Shown piece by piece: positions 52,004 through 62,261 of a stretch of DNA of 64,000 nt. The DNA is from Lachnoclostridium sp. An131 (GTDB lineage Bacteria; Bacillota; Clostridia; Lachnospirales; Lachnospiraceae): positions 17,234 to 81,233 of the forward strand of contig NZ_NFLI01000018.1 in assembly GCF_002160825.1 (NCBI RefSeq). Reading direction: 5' to 3'. Below the pieces are notes generated by a model, which did not search any database, had not been told where the DNA came from, and saw only the letters and a list, made by a program, of their open reading frames with translations. Position numbers and translations under genes: made by a program. Within the stretch, counting starts at the first letter, position 1, and each line of letters begins with the position of its first letter.

Positions 52004-53300
52004 GTGCGGACCTCCTTGTCTCTAAGATATCCTTTATGCTTCCTACCAGATACAGGGAACCGACGCAGAATAAAATGCCGTCTCCCTTTTCCTTCAATGC
52101 TTCATCAAAGGCCTCTTCCACATCCGGAACAGCCTTTACCTCCTTCTGCCCAAACTCCCGGAACAGCGCCTCCGGCACCTTCGCGTCTACGCTCCGGTAG
52201 CCTCCGACCTCCGTCACAATCACACGCTCCAGGCGGAGCTCTCTGCAGATCGTCTCTATCATATGCCGGTAATCCTTATCGCCCACTGCCGCAAACAGCA
52301 GCGTCACCGGATCGTCAGCCTCCAGCCGTCTGGCTGTCCTTACGAATTCCTCTACTCCCGCTTCATTGTGCGCTCCATCGATAATGACGCTCGGGAGCAC
52401 GGTCTCCATCCTTCCCTGCCAGCGCATCTCTTCAATCCCCTTCCGGATCACTGCGTCGGTAAAGTAGCCTTCCCGGTCTGCAGCGCGGATGGCTGTCACC
52501 GCCTCGGCTGCATTCTTCACCTGATACTCCGCCACGCTGGAGATGGACAGCTGGATACAATCATAATACCCACAATCAATGGAAAAATCAATATGTTTCT
52601 TTGTCGTACTGGAAATTTTATACATTTCCGGTGTGATGCCGCAGGCAGGCGCGTGCATCTTTTCCGCCCTTCTGCGGATTACCTCCGCAGACTCCGGATC
52701 GGAGGCGTCGTAAACTACGGGTACGCCTTCCTTGATGATGCCGGCCTTCTCCCCTGCAATGGCTGCCACCGTATCACCCAAGTACTCCGTATGATCGAGA
52801 CTGATGGAGGTGATTACCGTCACCAGCGGATGCTCTATGGAGTTCGTGGCGTCCAGCCTCCCTCCGAGGCCGGTCTCCAGAACCAGGTACTCCACACCCG
52901 CCTTTTCGAAGATCTTCATTCCTATGAGATACAGCAGCTCAAAATAGGTCGGATGAGGATATCCCTCCTTCTTCATCTCCTCCACACAGCTCATCACCAC
53001 ATGAAAGGCTTCCAGAAACGCTTCGTCGCTGGCCTCCTCCCCATCGATCACAAAACGCTCGTTGATCTTCACCAGATGGGGAGAGGTGAAAAGCCCCGTC
53101 CGCTTCCCGGCCGCCCTCAGCATGGAATCGAGAAACGAGCATACAGAGCCCTTTCCGTTCGTTCCCGCTACGTGAAAGATCTTCATCCCCTCCTGCGGAT
53201 CCCCAAGCCTTTTCAGAAAGGCCCGCGTATGGTCCAGAGAATTTTTCTTTGTAAACTTCGGCGTCTCGTCAATATAAGCCACCGCTTCCTGATATGTCAT
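51996..53300 (-). CDS. folC: Folylpolyglutamate synthase/dihydrofolate synthase
   Basis: 434 aa, full length. Mur-ligase-type ATP site AGTNGKGSVCSFL, ETGLGGRLDATN and SLDHTEYLGDTVAAIAGEKAGIIK are FolC hallmarks; DGAHNEAG starts the C-terminal domain. Adds glutamate to folates. ATGA overlap with the sulfatase gene before it and an 8-bp overlap with the 49-aa ORF after it. Confidence 0.96.
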   Translation of the reverse strand: MTYQEAVAYIDETPKFTKKNSLDHTRAFLKRLGDPQEGMKIFHVAGTNGKGSVCSFLDSMLRAAGKRTGLFTSPHLVKINERFVIDGEEASDEAFLEAFHVVMSCVEEMKKEGYPHPTYFELLYLIGMKIFEKAGVEYLVLETGLGGRLDATNSIEHPLVTVITSISLDHTEYLGDTVAAIAGEKAGIIKEGVPVVYDASDPESAEVIRRRAEKMHAPACGITPEMYKISSTTKKHIDFSIDCGYYDCIQLSISSVAEYQVKNAAEAVTAIRAADREGYFTDAVIRKGIEEMRWQGRMETVLPSVIIDGAHNEAGVEEFVRTARRLEADDPVTLLFAAVGDKDYRHMIETICRELRLERVIVTEVGGYRSVDAKVPEALFREFGQKEVKAVPDVEEAFDEALKEKGDGILFCVGSLYLVGSIKDILETRRSAHD

Positions 53301-55405
53301 GCCGTTTCGCCTGTCCCTTCCTGCATGTCTGTACTCTGCTCCTCCTCACTCTGAGCCCGGAAGCTGTATGTGTTTCCTTCACTGAGCACCCGTCTCGCCT
53401 TGCCCGGCGCCAGCTGCTTCACTGCAATCAGCGCGTCTTCCTCCAGCACCGTCTTTTTCAGCTGGAGCACATGATCGTTGATAAACGTCGTGCTCTGATA
53501 TTCGTCGTCCACATAGACCTTCGTAGCCGTCGTAAAATTCTCTCCAAACACATACGTCATTTCATCGAGGGCGACTACATTCCGGATCTCAGGCTGATGA
53601 ATCCCCATCTGCATATCCACGGTCTCATAAGGGCTTTCCCCGTCCATACCGTAAGCATACCGCTCTCCATAGAGCAAATCATACTGCAGAAGCTCCATGT
53701 CCGGCAGATACCATTTTGTCTTGCGGCGGGCCTGATGGAACTGCATCATGGTTCCCGTATGGATGTCTACCTTATCGAGCACCTCTGCGGCAATCTGGTA
53801 AGAGCAGAGCGTCTGATCCTCCTTTTCCAGTCCGATATTGTCCACAATCACATAGCTCGTATCGAACAGGTACCGGTTGCTCACATCCTCCACGGTAAGC
53901 CCCAGCGTAGGCAGGTGATCTCCGTACATGACGAGAACGTAATCCTCGCCGTAAGCATCCAGGGCATCAATCAGATCTGCAATAAACTGATCCATCTCGT
54001 GAAGCTGATTTACATAGTATTCCCATTGGTTATTCTTTTCTTCTGTCTCAGCTCCCGTAACCCGGATAGCCGGATCCTCCAGCACCTTCTCTGTAGGATA
54101 CTCGCCGTGTCCCTGTACGGAAATCGTATAGATAAAGTCCTGCCGGGCTGTGGAGTCCAGACAGTCCAGGATATGCTCTATCAGAACCTCATCCTTCAGC
54201 CAGCCATTTTCCGTCGTGTTGGACACATCCATGTATTCTTTCGAAGTATAAGTGTCAAAACCAAGATTTTTGAACACATCCGCGCGGCTGTAAAAGGTCG
54301 CCTTATTGTTGTGGATGGCATGAGTGGCATACCCGACGTCCTTCAGATTATAGGCCACACTCTCGCAGGTCGTCTCCTTCAGAATCGTCTTATAGGGATA
54401 TTCACCCGGACCGAAATACCGGAGGTTCATTCCCGTAATGCACTCAAACTCTGTATTGGCTGTTCCCGCTCCCACAGACGGCACCTTAAAAGCGCCTGAA
54501 GAATACTCCTCCATCAGTCTGTGGAAATTCGGAATCGGATCCTCTGAAAACTCCAGGAACTCCACCGTGGTCGGATCGAAAAAGGTCTCCAGCTGCAGCA
54601 TGATAATATTTGGCTTTTCCGAATCGTTATCCTCCTCTGCCAGCACCTCCTCATCCCGATCCACAATAGCTTTTATCGTATCCTCCGAATAATCGTAGGG
54701 CTTATCCATTCCCGTAGCCAGCAGGCTGCAGAAAAAGCAGTAGGGCAGGCCGTAATCCTCGTAGGCAAAAGCGATATTGCCAAAATAAGTGGACAGCACG
54801 CGCTGCTCCAGACACAGCTTCGTCGTGCCGGCGAAAAGCCCAATCACAGCCGCCAGGCCCGCAATATTGACCGGATAGCAGAGCCTTCCCTGGTACTTCG
54901 GAGCGTATTTCCACAGCAGCACCAGAACTATAATCCCGAGAGCAACCCCTCCTATTTTTAAAATCAGCTGCACCGGGGACATATAATTTCCCACAATGTC
55001 CAGCGCGTCTGTGATCAGATGCAGATCCTGGCCTGTAAAGGGCGTCACGCGGCTCGCCAGAATCGTTCCGTTTATAATGCCGAGCACCAGCCAGAAAAAC
55101 GAAATCAGAAGCCTCATAAAAATTCTGCGTCTCACCAGATATACCAGCATGAAGCTCATAAATATCATGAAGCTGTTGTAAGCAAAGACGGCCGTGCTCT
55201 CTGTCATGAAAGACCAAGCTTCCACCGCCGAATGGCGGGATACAGCCTCCATAATAAAGTAGATCGCCCAGGAAAGCAGCGCATGAAGCACCAGAGAAAA
55301 CCGGTTTGCAAAAACGATCGGCTTCTCAAGCGGTCCGCTGCACCTTTCGTGAATCCTGTGGCAGAATGCCCCAAATCCCCCCAGCCACTTTTTAATCCTT
55401 TTCAT
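53297..55405 (-). CDS. LTA-synthase-like membrane sulfatase-family phosphotransferase
   Basis: 702 aa from ATG 55405. Five membrane segments lie in residues about 30-215, followed by an outside alkaline-phosphatase-type domain: metal ligand region MLQLETFFD, nucleophile Thr in GAGTANTEFECITG, and MYGDHLPTLG for metal binding. The layout is that of LtaS, which polymerises glycerol-phosphate from phosphatidylglycerol onto lipid anchors. The last ~100 residues form an extra domain. Substrate (LTA or another polymer) is not certain. Lies between valS and folC, overlapping folC by 4 bp. Confidence 0.88.
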   Translation of the reverse strand: MKRIKKWLGGFGAFCHRIHERCSGPLEKPIVFANRFSLVLHALLSWAIYFIMEAVSRHSAVEAWSFMTESTAVFAYNSFMIFMSFMLVYLVRRRIFMRLLISFFWLVLGIINGTILASRVTPFTGQDLHLITDALDIVGNYMSPVQLILKIGGVALGIIVLVLLWKYAPKYQGRLCYPVNIAGLAAVIGLFAGTTKLCLEQRVLSTYFGNIAFAYEDYGLPYCFFCSLLATGMDKPYDYSEDTIKAIVDRDEEVLAEEDNDSEKPNIIMLQLETFFDPTTVEFLEFSEDPIPNFHRLMEEYSSGAFKVPSVGAGTANTEFECITGMNLRYFGPGEYPYKTILKETTCESVAYNLKDVGYATHAIHNNKATFYSRADVFKNLGFDTYTSKEYMDVSNTTENGWLKDEVLIEHILDCLDSTARQDFIYTISVQGHGEYPTEKVLEDPAIRVTGAETEEKNNQWEYYVNQLHEMDQFIADLIDALDAYGEDYVLVMYGDHLPTLGLTVEDVSNRYLFDTSYVIVDNIGLEKEDQTLCSYQIAAEVLDKVDIHTGTMMQFHQARRKTKWYLPDMELLQYDLLYGERYAYGMDGESPYETVDMQMGIHQPEIRNVVALDEMTYVFGENFTTATKVYVDDEYQSTTFINDHVLQLKKTVLEEDALIAVKQLAPGKARRVLSEGNTYSFRAQSEEEQSTDMQEGTGETA

Positions 55406-55456
55406 AATCCTCACTTTTTTCTTTTTTCGCGGCGGCACTGAAGCCGCCAGGCCCTG

Positions 55457-58096
55457 TTACTTTGAAAGGGACGCCAGATGCTCCTTTACCTGCGCCATCA
55501 TCTGTGTATATTTCGCAAGCTTTTCCTTTTCCTCATCAATCTTGCTCTGAGGAGCCTTGCTTATAAATTTCTCATTATTCAGCATGCCGTTTACGCGGGC
55601 CAGCTCCTTTGTCAGGCGTTCCTCTTCCTTCTTAAGCCGCTCCAGCTCCTTGTCAAGGTCCACAAGCTCTGCAAACGGCATATATACCGCCGCGTCAGGA
55701 ATCAGGGCCGATACGGCGTCCTCGCCGATTCCGGCCTTATCTGCCTGCACGGTTACCTGGCTGGCGTAAGCCAGAGTCGCAAAGAACAGGCGGCTGCGCT
55801 CAAAGACTCCGCGCACCCTATCATTTTCAGAAACTACAAATACCTGCGCCTTTTTGCTGGGCGGCACATTCATGGAGGAGCGCACATTTCGGATCGACCG
55901 CACCGCTTCCTTCAGAAGCTCGATTTCTGCCTCTTCCTCCGCAAAATTCCACGCTTCCTTATATACAGGCCAGGAGGAAATCATGATAGATTCCTCGCCC
56001 GTCAGGTTGCGGAAAATCTCTTCTGTGATAAACGGCATATAGGGATGCAGAAGCTTCAGCGCGTTCGTAAGGACGGTCTTCAGCGTCCAGAGCGCAGCTG
56101 CCTTGGTCTGATCCTCGTCACTGTAGAGACGGGGCTTCACCATCTCGATATACCAGTCGCAGAATTCCTCCCAGATAAAATCATAGAGCTTCTGCACGGC
56201 AATTCCCAGCTCAAATTTGTCCATATTAACCGTCACGTCCTGAGCCAGGGTATTTACCTTTGACAGAATCCATTTATCTGCGCCCGTCAGCTCCTCCGGG
56301 CTCATCTGCTCCGGAACCTCCGCCTTCTCAATGTTCATCATAATGAACCGGGAAGCGTTCCAGATCTTGTTTGCAAAATTGCGGCTTGCCTCCACACGCT
56401 CCATGTAGAAACGCATATCGTTTCCGGGAGCGTTTCCGGTTACCAGCGTGAAGCGCAGAGCGTCCGCGCCGTACTGATCAATGATTTCCAGCGGATCGAT
56501 GCCGTTGCCCAGGGATTTGCTCATCTTCCGTCCCAGGGAATCCCTCACCAGTCCGTGAATCAGCACGTGATGGAAGGGGCACTTTCCGGTCTGCTCATAG
56601 CCGGAGAATACCATACGGATAACCCAGAAGAAAATGATGTCATAGCCTGTCACCAGCACGTCCGTGGGGTAGAAATAATCCAAATCCTCCGTCTTATCCG
56701 GCCAGCCCAGCGTCGAGAAGGGCCAGAGCGCGGAAGAGAACCAGGTATCCAGCGTATCCGGATCCTGAGTGAAATGCGTGCAGCCGCATTTCGGGCACAC
56801 CTTCGGCATCTCCTTATCCACCACGATCTCACCGCAGCCGTCGCAGTAGTACGCCGGAATCCGGTGTCCCCACCAGAGCTGCCTTGAGATACACCAGTCG
56901 CGGATGTTTTCCAGCCAGTGAAGATAGGTCTTGTCAAAACGCTCCGGCACAAAGGTCAGATCGCCGTTCTTTACAGCCTCGATGGCGGGCTTCGCCATCT
57001 CCTCCATCTTAACAAACCACTGCTGCTTGATCATAGGCTCTACAGTCGTGCCGCAGCGGTCGTGGGTTCCCACATTGTGGACATGCTCCTCCACCTTTAC
57101 GAGAAGTCCCTGCTCCTCCAGCTCCCTCACGATAGCCTTGCGCGCTTCATAGCGGTCCATGCCCGCATATTTTCCGCCATTCTCGTTGATGGTGGCATCG
57201 TCGTTCAGGATATTGATCTCCGGAAGGTTATGACGCTTTCCTACCTCAAAGTCATTGGGGTCGTGGGCCGGCGTGATTTTCACTACGCCCGTTCCGAACT
57301 CCTTATCTACATAAGCATCCGCGATCACCGGGATCTCACGGCCCACCAGCGGCAGAATCACCGTCTTTCCGATGATATCCTGATACCGCTCGTCATCGGG
57401 ATTTACAGCCAGAGCCGTATCGCCCAGCATTGTCTCCGGGCGGGTCGTCGCGATCTCTACAAACTTATCACTGCCCTTAATCGGATAATTGATATGCCAG
57501 AAATGGCCTGCCTGCTCCTCATGCTCCACCTCTGCGTCAGAGATCGAGGTCTTGCAGACCGGACACCAGTTGATAATTCTGGAGCCTTTATAAATGTACC
57601 CCTTCTTATACAGGCGCAGGAAGACTTCCTGCACCGCTTTGGAACAGCCCTCGTCCATCGTGAACCGCTCTCTGTCCCAGTCACAGGAAGAGCCGAGCTT
57701 CTTCAGCTGGTCTACAATGGTACGCCCATACTCCTCACGCCACTGCCAGGTCCGCTTCAGAAAGCCTTCGCGGCCCAGCTCGTTTTTGTCGATGCCTTCC
57801 GACTTCAGCTGGTTAATAACCTTGACCTCCGTCGAAATCGACGCATGGTCTGTTCCCGGCACCCAGAGCGCATTGTAGCCTTGCATTCTCTTGTAACGGA
57901 TCAGGATATCCTGAAGCGTATTGTCCAGAGCGTGGCCCATGTGAAGCTTTCCGGTGATGTTCGGAGGCGGCATCACAATCGTAAACGGTTTTCTGCTTCT
58001 GTCCACCTCTGCGTGGAAATACTTCTTTTCCAGCCAGTCTTTGTAAATCCGATCCTCCATCTGCTTCGGATCATAGGTCTTTGCCAGTTCTTTCAT
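55457..58096 (-). CDS. valS: Valyl-tRNA synthetase
   Basis: 879 aa, full length. HIGH motif [13 protein letters not shown] near residue 45, KMSKS motif [13 protein letters not shown] near 527, editing domain, zinc-like Cys cluster (CDGCGEIV...CPKCGC), anticodon-binding domain and the C-terminal coiled coil ([19 protein letters not shown]) found in ValS. Regulated by the T-box leader at 58134-58385. Heads the valS-ltaS-like-folC operon. Confidence 0.97.
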   Translation of the reverse strand: MKELAKTYDPKQMEDRIYKDWLEKKYFHAEVDRSRKPFTIVMPPPNITGKLHMGHALDNTLQDILIRYKRMQGYNALWVPGTDHASISTEVKVINQLKSEGIDKNELGREGFLKRTWQWREEYGRTIVDQLKKLGSSCDWDRERFTMDEGCSKAVQEVFLRLYKKGYIYKGSRIINWCPVCKTSISDAEVEHEEQAGHFWHINYPIKGSDKFVEIATTRPETMLGDTALAVNPDDERYQDIIGKTVILPLVGREIPVIADAYVDKEFGTGVVKITPAHDPNDFEVGKRHNLPEINILNDDATINENGGKYAGMDRYEARKAIVRELEEQGLLVKVEEHVHNVGTHDRCGTTVEPMIKQQWFVKMEEMAKPAIEAVKNGDLTFVPERFDKTYLHWLENIRDWCISRQLWWGHRIPAYYCDGCGEIVVDKEMPKVCPKCGCTHFTQDPDTLDTWFSSALWPFSTLGWPDKTEDLDYFYPTDVLVTGYDIIFFWVIRMVFSGYEQTGKCPFHHVLIHGLVRDSLGRKMSKSLGNGIDPLEIIDQYGADALRFTLVTGNAPGNDMRFYMERVEASRNFANKIWNASRFIMMNIEKAEVPEQMSPEELTGADKWILSKVNTLAQDVTVNMDKFELGIAVQKLYDFIWEEFCDWYIEMVKPRLYSDEDQTKAAALWTLKTVLTNALKLLHPYMPFITEEIFRNLTGEESIMISSWPVYKEAWNFAEEEAEIELLKEAVRSIRNVRSSMNVPPSKKAQVFVVSENDRVRGVFERSRLFFATLAYASQVTVQADKAGIGEDAVSALIPDAAVYMPFAELVDLDKELERLKKEEERLTKELARVNGMLNNEKFISKAPQSKIDEEKEKLAKYTQMMAQVKEHLASLSK

Positions 58097-58133
58097 TCCT
58101 TTGCTCCTCCTGTTCTTTTTTCGGCGGACCCGA

Positions 58134-58385
58134 AAAATAAAGACGCCCCTTCTGTCGAAAGGGCGTCAGTCAGCACGCGGTACCACCTTACTTCATACGC
58201 GGACGAACCCGCGTATCTCTTTACCCGTTAACGCTGGTCAGGCGTGAACGGCTACTCCTCTTTCACCGTCCCGGCTCCAAAGCTACCTTCCGCAAACGAC
58301 TCTTCCCCGGCAGCCTTTCAGCCATGGGCCGCCCTCTCTGTGTGACGCCTGCCTGCGTACTCCTCTTCTTCCATGCCTTTTCTAT
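58134..58385 (-). promoter_or_regulatory. T-box riboswitch (valine) upstream of valS
   Basis: The T-box core AAGGTGGTACCGCG lies at 58176-58189 (minus) and overlaps an antiterminator. A terminator follows at 58142-58167 (GACGCCC.../...GGGCGTC, then TTTATTTTT). Stem I is recognisable (AGTACG, CAGAGAGG). The specifier loop reads GAAGGTAGCTTTGGAGC, matching the usual GAA-N-codon pattern, with codon GUA (58286-58284), valine. Uncharged tRNA-Val should allow read-through. Confidence 0.93.
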
Positions 58386-58492
58386 TCTCATGATACGCCC
58401 GCAGGCGTATGTTTCCAGCTGTCTTCCAAAATCTCAGCGCAGGCTCCGGGCGCATGCACACCCGCATACCGGCACTGTCATCAGCTGAGGGT

Positions 58493-58521
58493 AATATAGC
58501 AGGCTTTTTGCCGCTTGTCAA
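58493..58521 (-). promoter_or_regulatory. valS operon promoter
   Basis: Minus-strand TTGACA (58521-58516), 17 bp, TATATT (58498-58493). The -35 overlaps the stop codon of the phosphoesterase gene. Gives a leader of about 390 nt before valS. Confidence 0.85.
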
Positions 58522-60074
58522 GTCTTCTCAATCGTATATTCATCATACAGGGTCCAGCTGTCCATCACATAAGCCCGCAGATGAAGCTGCGTATCCGTCA
58601 CGTCAATCCTGAGTGCCATCGGCTTCTCCGGCTGTCCCTGGAACACCAGCTTGTCATTCGGCGTCACGCCCTGGTATACGCTTCCTGTGGCTGTACTGCA
58701 GGTCACATGCATGGTTCCCTCCGGATTTACCGCCACCGCGCCGGATGCATAGTCGCAGCCCTCATATATTTCATGCTTCCGGTTCGTAAAGGCAGATCTG
58801 GAGTAAACCGCATCATGTCCGGAAATAACCAGATCGATATCATTGTCTTCACAGATATAGGCCAGGGAATCTGCAATCCAGGGATCCATATTCTCCTGAT
58901 ACTTCTGTACGCTGCTGTAAGCAGGATAATGCTGAATGATAATTCTCCACTTCGCATCCGGATGCTGCGCTATCACCTGCGGCACATACTGCTCATGGAT
59001 ATCGGTCGCCTGGGAGGTACAGCTGTTCAGCACGATAAACAGCACGTTTCCGCGGACAAAATAGTAATCTCCATTTTTGTCAGCTTCACTGTAGCCGTAC
59101 TCGTCGGATCTGTTCGGCACATTGAAATGCTCGTAGAAATACGGCCCGGCCGGATAGCCCAGCTTCTCCACCGTATCCTCATTGGCCACGTCATGGTTGC
59201 CCACGACCGGCACCAGAGGAATCTTATAAAGGGCCAGATGATCCAGGAAGCCCGCATACTCCTCCGCATTTCCAAACTCACTGACCTGATCCCCTGCATG
59301 GATCAGGAACTGCGCCTCCGGCACATAATTGGTGAGCCGGGTAACCGTGCGGTCCCAGTCGTCGATCGTCACCTGCATCTCATTATACTGATCCTGTCCA
59401 ATCTCCGCATCTGAGGTCACAAGGAAGGTAAAGCCCTCGCTCGTGTTCACATCCGGCACTGCATATTTGTACTCCGGAGACCAGCCTCCGGCATCATTTC
59501 CTACCTTATAGGCATAGGTCAGACCAGGCTCCAGTCCTGTAACCACAGCCTTATTTACATAATAGCCCGGCATGGTAGACGACGCCGTATACTCTGCAGT
59601 CACCATCTGAAGATCTCCGTTCTGTATCGTATACCAGCTCACCTGCCCGGGACTTCCGCTCGGCGACATCCAGTTCAGCCGGATCTCATCCTCTGTAGCT
59701 CCTACCTCCAGAGACAGATTTCGAATCGGCGTCGTATTCAGGAGCGGCATACTGTCGTAATCGGTCACAAAAGACGCTGTCTGCTCTTCAGCGCTGGCCG
59801 TCTGTTCCGCTGCCGCCTGCTCCTCTGCCGCCGCATCCTGCTCTGCCTGAGCCGCTGCCGCTTCTTCTGCCGCCTGGGCTGCAGCCGCCTCTTCTGCTGC
59901 TTTCTGGGCTTCCTCCGCCGCCTGCTGAGCTTCCTGTTCTGCCTGAAGCGCTGCCGCCTCCGCGGCCTTCTGGGCCTGGCTTCTGGCTTTCAGTCCCCAT
60001 GCCGCCGCTATCACAAGCAGAAGGAGCACCGCCGAAGTGAACAGAGCTCGTCCCCCTTTATTTTTCTTCTTCAT
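58518..60074 (-). CDS. Secreted purple-acid-phosphatase-like metallophosphoesterase
   Basis: 518 aa. Signal anchor at 8-27, then an Ala/Glu/Gln-rich helical stretch of about 70 residues. An Fn3-like domain follows (IRLNWMSPSGSPGQVSWYTIQ), then a calcineurin-type domain with LIHAGDQVSEFGN, VVGNHD, IQHYPAYSS and VISGHDAVYSRS. The usual first metal motif is changed to VTSDAEIGQD (Asp present, no DxH), so metal use may be unusual. Acts outside the membrane on phosphate esters; substrate unknown. Stands alone between promoter-bearing gaps. Confidence 0.85.
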   Translation of the reverse strand: MKKKNKGGRALFTSAVLLLLVIAAAWGLKARSQAQKAAEAAALQAEQEAQQAAEEAQKAAEEAAAAQAAEEAAAAQAEQDAAAEEQAAAEQTASAEEQTASFVTDYDSMPLLNTTPIRNLSLEVGATEDEIRLNWMSPSGSPGQVSWYTIQNGDLQMVTAEYTASSTMPGYYVNKAVVTGLEPGLTYAYKVGNDAGGWSPEYKYAVPDVNTSEGFTFLVTSDAEIGQDQYNEMQVTIDDWDRTVTRLTNYVPEAQFLIHAGDQVSEFGNAEEYAGFLDHLALYKIPLVPVVGNHDVANEDTVEKLGYPAGPYFYEHFNVPNRSDEYGYSEADKNGDYYFVRGNVLFIVLNSCTSQATDIHEQYVPQVIAQHPDAKWRIIIQHYPAYSSVQKYQENMDPWIADSLAYICEDNDIDLVISGHDAVYSRSAFTNRKHEIYEGCDYASGAVAVNPEGTMHVTCSTATGSVYQGVTPNDKLVFQGQPEKPMALRIDVTDTQLHLRAYVMDSWTLYDEYTIEKT

Positions 60075-60267
60075 AATCCTCTCCTCTTTTGACCAGGTCC
60101 GCTTCTGCGGAACGTCACGATATCCCTGCCATCCTAATCTCAGGGTATATCTACTCTACCATTATATTCCGTCAAAATCAAGGAGATGAAAAATTATTAA
60201 GAAAAATACAAGAAACCTCCCGAATTCTTAAGAAAACCGGCGGTAATCTGCCTTCTCCATATAAAAA

Positions 60268-60302
60268 AAGGAGCACGATCCGCCGCATGAATCGTGCTCC
60301 TT
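60268..60302 (-). terminator. Terminator of the metK operon
   Basis: AAGGAGCACGAT-N11-ATCGTGCTCCTT, perfect 12-bp stem, followed on the minus strand by TTTTT. Lies 14 bp after the 135-aa gene. Confidence 0.92.
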
Positions 60303-60315
60303 CCATTCTCTTATG

Positions 60316-60723
60316 TCACTTTTTCAGTCCTGCAAAATAGGGAAAGCTTTCTTTGTCGCAATAATAATGCCAGGTTCTGCCGCAGGCCTCCTGCGGATGA
60401 TCCCTGTCGTCCTCCGGAATAAAGATTTCCTGATCACAGCAGTCTTTCTTGTTCAGGAACAGTACATGATGCTCCGGCCTGCCAAACTGGAAGAACCATT
60501 CCTCCCATGGATGATCTTCCTTCAGAAGCTCCTCTAACGGAACCGCATGAACCACATAAGCGTCGCGGATCCCCTCTACAGAGCAGGAAATTTTTCTCCA
60601 GGAATAAGAGGCATAAAGCTCTTCTGCCTCCGGGGTAAGCTCCCCGAAAATCCTTTCACAATCATAGCCAATTGCTTCCAGGGCCTCTGCAATGCCCTGG
60701 CTCCTCAATTTTTCCAGCAGCAT
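60316..60723 (-). CDS. Hypothetical 135-aa soluble protein downstream of metK
   Basis: Starts 29 bp after metK with GGAG near ATG 60723 and stops just before a strong terminator, so it belongs to the S-box controlled transcript. No membrane segment. Acidic, rich in Trp, Tyr, His and Cys toward the C terminus (HPWEEWFFQFGRPEHHVLF, KKDCCDQEIFIPEDDRDH). No motif recognised. Control by the SAM riboswitch is an inference from layout. Confidence 0.75.
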   Translation of the reverse strand: MLLEKLRSQGIAEALEAIGYDCERIFGELTPEAEELYASYSWRKISCSVEGIRDAYVVHAVPLEELLKEDHPWEEWFFQFGRPEHHVLFLNKKDCCDQEIFIPEDDRDHPQEACGRTWHYYCDKESFPYFAGLKK

Positions 60724-60752
60724 AACTCCTTATTCCCTCCCAAACGCATTTT

Positions 60753-61940
60753 CTATAAGTACTTTTTCAGCAGCTCTGCCTTATCTGTCTTTTCCCAGGA
60801 AAGATCCAGGTCTGTGCGGCCAAAATGTCCGTAGGCAGCCGTCTGCTTATAGATCGGTCTTCTCAGATCCAGCATCCGGATGATTCCCGCAGGCCTCAGA
60901 TCAAAATTCTCACGGATGATTTCCACCAGGCGGCTGTCGGAAAGCTTTCCGGTGCCGAACGTATCTACATTGATGGAGGTGGGCTGCGCCACGCCGATCG
61001 CATAGGACAGCTGAATCTCACACTTATCGGCAAGCCCTGCCGCCACAATGTTCTTTGCCACATAGCGGGCCGCATAAGCTGCGGAACGGTCTACCTTCGT
61101 ACAGTCCTTTCCGGAGAACGCGCCGCCGCCGTGACGGGCCATGCCGCCGTAGGTATCCACGATAATTTTGCGGCCTGTCAGTCCGCTGTCACCGTGAGGT
61201 CCGCCAATGACAAAGCGGCCTGTGGGATTGATGAAAAACTTCGTATTTTCATCGACCATATCTGCCGGAATGATCGGGTCAAACACATATCTGCGGACAT
61301 CCTCGTGGATCTGCTCCTGGGTCACATCCTCGCTGTGCTGCGTGGATAACACGACTGCGTCAAGCCTGCAGGGCTTTCCGTTTTCGTCATATTCTACTGT
61401 CACCTGGGATTTTCCATCGGGACGCAGATAGGGCAGCGTGCCGTCCTTGCGGACCTTCGTGAGCTGCCGCACCAGCTTATGTGCAAGAGCGATCGGATAA
61501 GGCATCAGCTCCGGCGTCTCGTTTGTCGCATAGCCGAACATCATACCCTGATCTCCTGCTCCGATGGCCTCAATCTCATCGTCTGACATCAGGTGCTCCT
61601 TTGCCTCCAGCGCTTTGTTCACGCCCATCGCAATATCCGCGGACTGCTCGTCGATAGCGGTGATGACTGCACAGTTATCCGCATCAAAGCCGTATTTTCC
61701 GCGGTCGTAGCCAATCTCCCTGATGGTATCGCGGACAATTTTCTGAATGTCCACATACCCCTTCGTCGTAATCTCCCCCATTACCAGAACCATGCCGGTC
61801 GTCGTAGCCGTCTCGCAGGCCACCCGGCTCATCGGATCCTGCTCCAGCAGGGCGTCCAGAATCGCATCTGAAATCTGGTCGCAGATTTTATCCGGATGTC
61901 CCTCCGTTACGGATTCAGATGTAAATAACAGTCTCTCCAT
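60753..61940 (-). CDS. metK: S-adenosylmethionine synthetase
   Basis: 395 aa, full length. Family motifs: [20 protein letters not shown] (N-terminal, His and Asp for ATP/metal), [12 protein letters not shown], and [19 protein letters not shown]. Makes SAM from methionine and ATP. Directly controlled by the S-box riboswitch upstream, which closes a feedback loop by its own product. Confidence 0.97.
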   Translation of the reverse strand: MERLLFTSESVTEGHPDKICDQISDAILDALLEQDPMSRVACETATTTGMVLVMGEITTKGYVDIQKIVRDTIREIGYDRGKYGFDADNCAVITAIDEQSADIAMGVNKALEAKEHLMSDDEIEAIGAGDQGMMFGYATNETPELMPYPIALAHKLVRQLTKVRKDGTLPYLRPDGKSQVTVEYDENGKPCRLDAVVLSTQHSEDVTQEQIHEDVRRYVFDPIIPADMVDENTKFFINPTGRFVIGGPHGDSGLTGRKIIVDTYGGMARHGGGAFSGKDCTKVDRSAAYAARYVAKNIVAAGLADKCEIQLSYAIGVAQPTSINVDTFGTGKLSDSRLVEIIRENFDLRPAGIIRMLDLRRPIYKQTAAYGHFGRTDLDLSWEKTDKAELLKKYL

Positions 61941-62019
61941 GTTTGTTCTCCTTCCTTTGTGCTTATCTTCTCTGTATCTAAGCGCCGCGTACAGGTAAAA
62001 ATGTTTCCTGTCATATAAA

Positions 62020-62165
62020 AACAGGTCCGCTGTAAGCGGACCTGTTATATGCTGATAACCAGTTCCCCTTATTGTTCGATTTTACTCGCTCAGGTTGGCA
62101 CCTTCCGCACTGCGGGGTTGCCGTGACTTCACAGATCCTTTGTATCTCCATCACTCTGAATAAGA
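62020..62165 (-). promoter_or_regulatory. SAM-I (S-box) riboswitch of metK
   Basis: On the minus strand: CTTATTCAGAGTGATGGAG (P1 start and kink-turn side), GAAGTCACGGCAACC, AAGGTGCCAACCTGAGCGA and CAATAAGG (P1 end), all S-box landmarks in order (62165 to 62067). A terminator follows: AACAGGTCCGC-N5-GCGGACCTGTT then TTT (62046-62020). SAM binding should cause termination before metK. Confidence 0.94.
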
Positions 62166-62232
62166 GAAAATTTCTGCACTATTCAATTTTTCTATCATCC
62201 CCGCAAGGGGCCATGTCCTGTGGACATGGTAT

Positions 62233-62261
62233 AACATACACCAGATACGGGCGTTTGTCAA
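62233..62261 (-). promoter_or_regulatory. metK promoter
   Basis: Minus-strand TTGACA (62261-62256), 17 bp, TATGTT (62238-62233). The -35 overlaps the last codons of murA. The transcript would begin in the CCATGTCC-TGT-GGACATGG hairpin before the S-box. Confidence 0.72.
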
